Shown: positions 57,342-64,000 of the stretch, piece after piece
Position numbering within the stretch: position 1 is the first letter of the stretch
Layout: the number at the start of each line of letters is the position of its first letter
DNA from: Gnomoniopsis sp. IMI 355080
Taxonomy: Eukaryota; Ascomycota; Sordariomycetes; Diaporthales; Gnomoniaceae
Reading direction: 5' to 3'
Assembly (NCBI GenBank): GCA_027946555.1
Contig: JAPEVC010000066.1
Coordinates: forward strand, 93,647-157,646
Length of the DNA stretch: 64,000 nucleotides
Made by a program: the position numbers and the translations under genes
Notes under the pieces: generated by a model
What the model saw: only the letters and a program-made list of their open reading frames with translations
What the model was told of the DNA's origin: nothing
Databases searched by the model: none

Positions 57342-59137
57342 TTCTTCAGTCTTTTTGTTTGGATTTTTGACGTTTGGATCCCTCCCGGGAGAAACAGAAA
57401 CACAAAACAGACAAGGACATGGAGGTAGAATGGGGCCATTTCTATTTCTGGCTTGCGAACTGATGGAGAGATTTTCATGAGGTCAAGATGCAGGCCCGGT
57501 GGTTTGGAAATCATCAGGTGGCGGGCCGGTGGCGCGAGGTGACCAGCACGATGGAATCATTTTCCTATCTATTCATACTGTCGATGTTCAGAGGCTTGTA
57601 CAATCAATTGCCCCTTGATTCTTGAATGACCAATCTACACTGTGTTTAAGGAGAACACACTCAGGAGTACCTTGGTAGTTGCCAAGGCTTTCGGACCTCG
57701 GGGTGGACTCAATGACAAAGAAGAGCAGAATTGCAGCAATATGAAGGACATGCTCTATTCGGACGAATACCGGCTAGCTGGAAATAATCAACATACCTGG
57801 TAGAGATCTTTTAAGTATAAGCCACTCTAGAGGCCCACATGTAAAGATCGGATGATTGTCTGGGCAGTCACCTCCCTGCCCCCTTTACTATGTGTACAGG
57901 CATACCTAGGTCGCTAGGTTTTCTGGAATTGTGAGGTTCAAAAGTTGGGATGAACAAACACAACCACCGCGCCACGCCCTGCAGACGGGAAAAAAAAAAA
58001 AGCTTTTAATCGTCTGATGTGATGTAAATCTGTGTACGCCCAATAGAGTTGATTCGCGGGGCCGTGGTGGGGTGGATGGAGGCCTTGAGTGCATTGCACT
58101 GCACATTGGGGTAACCAAAGACCCAGGTATCGATGAATATATCAGAGGCACAACTCGTCGTCAGCGAGCGTGGTCCCTAGGTCCTGCAATTGAAGGCGCA
58201 GGTGTTTCAACTCGAAGCAGCAGCGATCTGCAGCTAGATGGGGCAAGTGGGGTCTGGACCGAACTTCCTCAGGAGGAAAGGGCGCTTTACGGGCCAATGA
58301 AGACGGTGACATCCATGGAAAGAGGCAGGGGCCCCTCCCCCAGACGTGGATCTGCAGCCGGGGTGGTCTCGGGAGAGCCCCGTCAGGAACCAGGGATCAA
58401 CACAAGGTTGAGCCTCACGTCGCAGCCTGTCAACTCCACCTCACCTCATCTACGGCGTCAAGCGAACGACGCGAGAGGAGCAAGCGACTGCGAACGACCC
58501 TCCATCCCCATGACCCAACCTTGAAGGTCTGGATCGCACACAGCGTTTCGAAACGGATTAGTCAAGACACACGGCAGCAAAGACACCGCACCACTGGACC
58601 GAGCTGCCTGGGCTGGTTGCCGCTTGGTGGATCACGCCCAAGGGAAGAGGGGGCGTCAGACTCAGGAGACGCTGGCCAGGATCAAGATGGAGCCGCGCAT
58701 GGAAATGGCATGCAGTGGCATGGAAATGGCTTGGAGAAGAATGGATCTCAAGAGGACATGGCCATCACGGCGCATGGGCTCATGTGGATGTCGAGTGGAC
58801 AGCTTGCGGAGGACTCCTTCGGAAAACACCCCGAGCAAGAGGCGAGGGCAAATGACTATAAGTCAACAAATTCCCGCCATGGCTGTCCGGACTATCCCCT
58901 CTCACTCTAGACATCGTCAACGTTGACTCTTCACCTTCTTTTTTCTTCACTCCGTTGTTGCTTCACGGAAGACCCGGCGGGTTGTTCATTCTTTCCAGGT
59001 GCTAGTTCACCGATTTCATTCCCTTTCAGACCATCCGATCCAGTCTCTCTGCCTTGACGCCAAAAGACTCGATTCACTTCATTCTCTTCACACTCCCCGA
59101 CTAGCCAACAAAAGCACAACGCAGACCCGATATCATC

Positions 59138-61622
59138 ATGTTGTTCCGCAACACTGGAGCCTTCGCGGCTCTCATGCTCTTCTCCCGTAGCGCTCTCGCT
59201 GCCCCGACCCTCAACGCCACAGCCACGGACGATGTCTGCGAGCCTGATGAGACCATCACCTCCACCATCCACCTTTCCGGCTCAGGACCCGCCCCTCCGG
59301 TGGCCTCGGCAACCGGTGTTGCTGCCCTCGGCGCCCAGAACCCGGCTGGTAACGGCAATGGTACCCACTCGGTCGTCACTGAAGTCATTTACACCACAAA
59401 TGTCCACACAGTCACCAGCTGTGCGGCATCTATCACCGATTGCCCGGCCAGATCATCGGTTGTGTCCACCGAGGTTGCCGCTATCACTACGACCTACACC
59501 GTTTCAGCCACCGGTCTTCCTCCCGTCTCTGGTGGAGCTGCTGGCCCATCTGGTCTGACCTCCGTTGGCGCTCTTGGCGCTGCCAAACCCTCAGGACCTA
59601 TTCCCTCAGGCTCTGGTCCCATCCCAAGTGGTCCTATCCCATCTGGACCTGCCCCGTCCAACGCCACTGCTATTGGCGCTCTCGGTGCTCAGCCTCCAGT
59701 CTCCGGCTCTGGCATCGTCATCACCGGCGGACCTCGTCCCACAGGCCTGCCATCTGGTGTTCCCCAGGCATCCGGCGCCGGTCTGGCCGCTGCCAATGCC
59801 TCCTCGGTCCAGATTGTCACCGAGACCTTTTACAGCACCAACGTCCACACTGTCCTCTCCTGCGCGGCTTCGGTCACCAACTGCCCTCTCCGAAACCAGT
59901 CCACGACCTCTACCGAGCTTATCCCTACCTCGACACAGGTCTTTACCCGTACCGTGCCTGCTGGTAACGCTGCTGTCCCAACTAGCGCTGCTGGCGCTGC
60001 CAGCGTTGCGCCATCTTCTGCTGGTGAGCAGACTACTTTGACTGTTGCAGTCACTCAGGTGTAAGTATAACCAACGCCGTGCTACGGAAGTTTGGCCCCG
60101 GATTCTCATTCACATCTCACGCTTTGAGGGCCTGACACAAGCTAACGCATCATTTCAGCCACACTGTCCTCTCCTGCGCTGCTAGCATCACGAACTGCCC
60201 TGCTGCCACGGCCACAAGCGAGATCTCGGCTCTTCAGTCTTCTCTGGGCTCTGCTGCCATTCAGACAGTTGAGGTCACCAGTGTCGTCGGAGTTACCACA
60301 ACCATCTGCCCTGTCACGGCTGCCGAGGGAATCTCTTCATCTGTGGCGTCTAGCATGAGCCAGGCTGTTGTCACGTAAGTACTGCTCAACTCCAATGTCT
60401 GCCATTGAAGAAACCGCTGACACGCTGCAACAGCACCACCGTCTCGGGCACTGCTTCGTACTACATCCCAAGCGCCTCTTCTATCGCCAATGTCGGCGCT
60501 GTCTCGTCAACCCAGACTATCATCTCGGTGAAGCCTACTGCCTCAGTTGTCACTGTTACCGTTGCTGGCCAGGAGCAGACCTCCACGAGCTCATATGATG
60601 TTACCAGCACCCTCACCACCGTGATCCCCCAGTCTACCTCATCTGTAGAGGCTATCCAGGCCACCACAGTTGTGAGCTCTGTCAAGCCCACTTACTCGGT
60701 TGTGACAATCACTGTCAACGGCCAGGAGTCAACCTCGACGAGCTCTTACGAGGCCGTCACCGTTTACACTACCACACAGGCTGCCGCTTCGACTCAAGTT
60801 GTCGAGACCACTGTTCTGAGCAGCTCCGTTGTCCAGGTGCCCCATTACGTCACTATCACCGTTGGCGGTCAGACTTCAGTTTCATCGACTGTCGTGGAGT
60901 CTACCAGCACTTTCAGCACCGTTGTGAGCACTCAGGTGGCCGCCAACAACGCTGCCCCGTCTGTTGAGAGCGTGGCCACTCTCCTCTCGGTCGGAACGAC
61001 CCAGAACGTTGTCACCGTCACCGTTAGCGGCGTCGAGTCCACGTCCACGTCCGTCGGTGCAGTCACCCAGACCGTGACAGTGCCCGCCGCCGGCCAGACC
61101 ACCAGCTCCGTTAACGCCGCCCAGGTGACTCCTAACGCAGGTGCCCAGGTTAGCGGCAGCGGCTCGATCGTCACCGAGACTGTCTCTTCTCAATTGCCTG
61201 TGGAGACTGTGATCACCGTGACCCTGGGCTCCCAGGTCTTGACTAGCACCGTGTCAACCTCGGCTGCTATTCAGACGCCAGCGACCACTGCCGCTCCCCA
61301 GGTTTCCACTGTTTACGTGACCGTGGGCTCAGGAGCTTCGGCTACCGTGCTTACCAACACCGTGACGGCTTCTGAGGTCGTGGCTGCTGACACTGTTACC
61401 CTCACGCTCACTGGGTCAGCTGGCGTCGCTTCGACCTACACCATGACCGTCTCTGGCCACACAACCGTGACCGGACACCCTCAGGTCACCGGTCGTCCTC
61501 AGGTGACGGGTGCCGGAGGCTATGGCGGCAACCAGTGCCAGGCCAGCACCGTGACGCTGATCAGTGTCAGCACTTTGTGTGCCACTGGAAGCGTGTGCGC
61601 TGCCCAGGCTACTGGTCTGTAA
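59138..61622 (+). CDS. secreted repeat-rich adhesin-like cell-wall protein, 775 aa
   Basis: Three exons: 59138-60060, 60159-60374 and 60434-61622. MLFRNTGAFAALMLFSRSALAAP is a signal peptide. A module containing VHTVxSCAASxTxCP occurs three times (near residues 88, 228 and 308); the third is completed only when intron 1 is spliced, which confirms that junction. A Pro/Gly-rich linker with SGPIPSG units lies between copies 1 and 2. The long C-terminal part is Thr/Ser/Val-rich and has at least four degenerate copies of a unit like SVVTVTVAGQEQTSTSSY. The final segment has paired cysteines (GNQCQAST, STLCATGSVCAAQ) and no hydrophobic GPI-type tail. Probably an O-glycosylated wall or surface protein. 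Binding partner unknown. Confidence 0.85.
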
Positions 61623-63165
61623 ATTCAGATCACCCCATCATGAGATTTCGATTGAGTCATAGGGGAAAAGAAAAAGCATACAAGACTCGAGTAGCCCCGG
61701 TGGCACTCTCTCGCTTCAAGGGGTGTTATGCATTGATCGGGCGTGTGTTTGTCTTGGAGGACTCAAGAAATGGAATTTTTGGAAAATCGGATGGTCGCTT
61801 TCTTGTATATATACCTACATGTTCAGAGCGCTGCACTGTGAAATGGATTTTTATTCGAACATTTTCTGATGCCTATCTATTACGAATATCCGATGCTTGA
61901 AGTCACCTTGCTTGATTTTGTGCTCCTTTTAAATGGGGCTGTAAATACTCTCGGTTCTAGCTTGTCTCTCATGACTTGGCGCTTGGGTCTTTGGCTACTT
62001 GCGGACTACCAGGTCGTTGAACTACAGAGCCCGTAAGTGTTGTATAGTGGGTACATTGTATCCATGTAAGCTGGTCAAGGGTCGCTCAATACTAGGACCA
62101 ATAGCACTGCTTGGGTACAGCGTTGAATCAAGGCACACCTATACATCAACTCTGGGGAGATCAGGTTACGCCCTTTGCTGTTCATATGCGGTTTGGGGAT
62201 TGGTAGGACGGTGGGGCCTAATAGTCATGTCACATACACTTCCAAGTCTGTCTAATTTTCAACTCTCTTGAATTGGAACATTTTGTATTAAGGTACGAAT
62301 GCAAGAACCTCAAAGTCTACCACAGTTTTGTTTCTTGGCCCCAATTTCCGCAGAACCGCGCCGCAAGTAGATATCAAAATAGGTGTGTGTCTGAGAATAA
62401 TATGAGTTGATTGTGGAAGTCCATTCTTGGCGCGTGCTATCATCTATGAAACCGGAATCGTGTATGTTCCCCCTCTTCTTAATCCCAACCTCTCAATCCA
62501 CGCACACGACCCTCCGCGTCCACGAGGCTCCGATCCAAAAGCAGCCACACAAGCTCCTTCCTCACTCTCGGACCGCAAAGCATGCTCAGGTATTGTGTCA
62601 TTCCGCAACCCATTTGGTCGCGCACCATTGGCCCAGACTCCCCTCGCCGGCCGCGGCCCGCGCAGAGAGCGCCGATTCGTACAGTTGGCTTTCAAACGGG
62701 AGTGGTTTGACATCGGCGCCACGTTCCCAGTCATGCAGTAGATCGACTATCCTCGTTGTGGGGTAACATCGCGCGGCGATGAACAGTTGGGATTGAGGCT
62801 GTTGGGGCCAGCCTTGCGGCGTGGATGTCTACGCCTGCCATCCAAAAAAAAAGAAGCGGCGGGGACCATCTTTTGTGTTGTCGAGTTCGGTCGTGGGTGG
62901 GCGAGGAGAGTCACGCTGGGACGATGGAGGGAATCGTACTTGAATAACGACAAGATATATATAGATTGGAGTGTCTCGCGGGGTAGGGGAAGTGCGTCGA
63001 GTGCGTTGCATTGCGGTTTGGAAGTTTACAAGCGAGTTTGGTGGCCGGATATCGTGCTATGACTCTGAGGCGCTTAAAATACGACACTAGGCGATTTAGG
63101 AGGCCGACGCACCAGACTCAAGCTCCCACGCAGAGCGGCGCCTTGGGATGGCGGCGTCGTAGCAC
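61623..63165. other. intergenic region, no supported gene
   Basis: About 1.5 kb. Overlapping frames near 62400-62770 on both strands lack domains. The region just after 61623 is the adhesin 3' flank. Nothing else recognised. Confidence 0.5.
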
Positions 63166-63695
63166 TCAAGAAGTTTTCTGCTCCAGTAACATCAGCTCCA
63201 CCACATCGGCGTAACCAGCCCAAGCAGCAGCGTGTACAGCGCAGGTAAATAATTATCATCCTCGGCAGTCCTGGCCAGCTATCAGGAGCTGCTTGACTAG
63301 ATCGATGTGATCACAGTAGACGGCGGTACTGAGGAGATTGTGATCGAGGGTTTGACGCTCCATCTTGTCGGTCATCGTACTTTGCCCAGTCGCGTCGGCA
63401 TTCGCAACCCGGCGACAGCTCCAGCCAGCAGCAGAGACCGCCGATGATTTTGTCATAGGCAGGCCCTGTGACCTGCCCGTGTAGGCGATCAGCAATGTCT
63501 CGAATCTCGACAATCTGGCCCACAGTTGCGTCGGTCTCGACTCGAACTCTGTGCGCGAGAGATGAGTGCCGCAGCATTTCGGCGCGGTGACAATGGCGAA
63601 TGGGCCAGAACGCTAGATCATCTCGTGCCAGAAACCAGTGGAGCAGTTGCGACTCGTATAGAGGTGGCCTGAATGCCGCGTGAAATTGTGTTGGT
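63166..63695 (-). pseudogene. broken ankyrin-repeat gene relic
   Basis: The minus strand holds pieces of one protein in different frames. First comes an N-terminal part (PPLYESQLLHWFLARDDLAFW, ETDATVGQIVEIRDIADRLHG) from about 63695 to 63450. Then, in another frame, come ankyrin-type segments LLSTAVYCDHIDLVKQLLIAG (near 63270-63330) and AVHAAAWAGYADVVELMLLEQ ending at 63166. Between the last two, two in-frame stops occur, and a neighbouring frame reads AEDDNYLPA as expected for the connecting loop. This implies two opposite frameshifts within about 30 nt. No intron ends explain this. Either decay or assembly errors; the family call is moderate. Confidence 0.45.
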
Positions 63696-64000
63696 ATGTA
63701 ATATCAATATGACGTTTGGACGTCAAAATTAACTTGGATCCAAGAGGTTTGGATAAGCCTCGGACGCGAAAAAGAATGGTGTGGCGCGCCGGAAGAAGGA
63801 AAAGGCATGGATTCGTGTGCTGTGAATGCTTTCGGGGGGAATTAAAAATGTGCGTTTTCGAGGCCTTTTAATTGCTGATTTGTTTTGTTCAAGTATCGTG
63901 CTTTAAAATGGGAGATAGAAGTGGAAAGTCTCACTTCTTCTACACGAAAGCGCAGGGTAAGACGTTGCTTCTATGAAGACGTTTGCTGACAGCCTTACTC
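63696..64000. other. right window edge, no supported gene
   Basis: About 300 bp, no frame or family signal. Presumably the 5' flank of the ankyrin relic. Confidence 0.45.

Larger units (their letters stand above)
54733..59137. other. long gene-poor region
   Basis: About 4.4 kb without a convincing gene. One minus frame of 193 codons (55824-56405) is listed separately. The rest has short frames only. A purine-rich tract lies at 57130-57170, a perfect inverted repeat at 57290-57341 and a 12-A run near 57990-58001. Plus frame 58072-58524 is Arg/Ser-rich and probably leader or non-coding. The last 300 bp are pyrimidine-rich and hold a CTATAAG (58856-58862), a possible TATA-like element of the downstream adhesin gene. 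Confidence 0.5.

Noticed and set aside
58072..58524. A 150-codon plus-strand frame upstream of the adhesin
   Set aside because: Arg/Ser-rich, low in hydrophobic residues, no domain; it looks like leader or non-coding sequence.
59606..60109. Long alternative frames over the adhesin gene
   Set aside because: They arise from GC-rich, repetitive codons of the Ser/Thr/Pro-rich protein; the plus frame with signal peptide is the gene.
1..64000. tRNA genes and CRISPR arrays
   Set aside because: No cloverleaf with a convincing T-loop was found by eye, and no spaced repeat array is present; a tRNA scan was not possible.

Overview
The window looks like nuclear DNA of a filamentous ascomycete (Pezizomycotina, probably Sordariomycetes). 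Genes carry short GT-AG introns (about 45-120 nt) with CTAAC/CTGAC-like branch points. 5S rRNA genes are single and dispersed rather than in an rDNA array. Several products belong to families typical of these fungi: UstYa/DUF3328, the fungal AAA ATPase family, PaxM-like FAD monooxygenases and Ser/Thr-rich secreted proteins. The genus cannot be fixed from the sequence. I joined exons by hand, using reading phase and family motifs.

Left part (1-12.7 kb), accessory in character: two neighbouring, diverged kinase paralogues on the minus strand (the first runs off the left edge); a tiny two-exon gene with a GC-AG intron; an AT-rich stretch; the C-terminal exons of a UstYa-like oxidase gene whose 5' part is missing; a 5S rRNA gene directly upstream of it; and a broken AAA-ATPase gene. 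A DUF829/TMEM53-like hydrolase follows.

Middle left (13-31 kb), metabolic: a cytochrome b5-fused front-end desaturase and a glutamine-hydrolysing asparagine synthetase in tandem; an unknown 221-aa protein; a secreted HExxH metallopeptidase; a second 5S gene identical to the first; then a compact trio of FAD monooxygenase, short-chain dehydrogenase and HxxxD acyltransferase. The last two are divergently transcribed from a shared 480-bp promoter region. An ankyrin protein follows.

Middle right (31-45 kb): a 1083-aa secreted Ser/Thr/Pro-rich protein, a small retroelement relic between two diverged direct repeats, an acyl-protein thioesterase with an acidic insert, a proline-rich disordered protein, a sulfotransferase, a Gfo/Idh/MocA oxidoreductase and a secreted apple/PAN-like protein.

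Right part (45-64 kb): an MFS transporter and a membrane-anchored alpha/beta hydrolase in tandem, an Amt/Mep ammonium transporter, a long gene-poor stretch, a repeat-rich secreted adhesin-like protein and a broken ankyrin-repeat relic.

There is no complete known biosynthetic cluster: no PKS, NRPS, terpene cyclase or prenyltransferase is visible. The strongest leads are the pair of identical variant 5S genes, whose helices carry compensating changes; the 10-bp palindrome TACCTAGGTA, scattered through non-coding DNA far above chance; the truncated UstYa-like gene beside a 5S gene; and the monooxygenase-SDR-acyltransferase trio.
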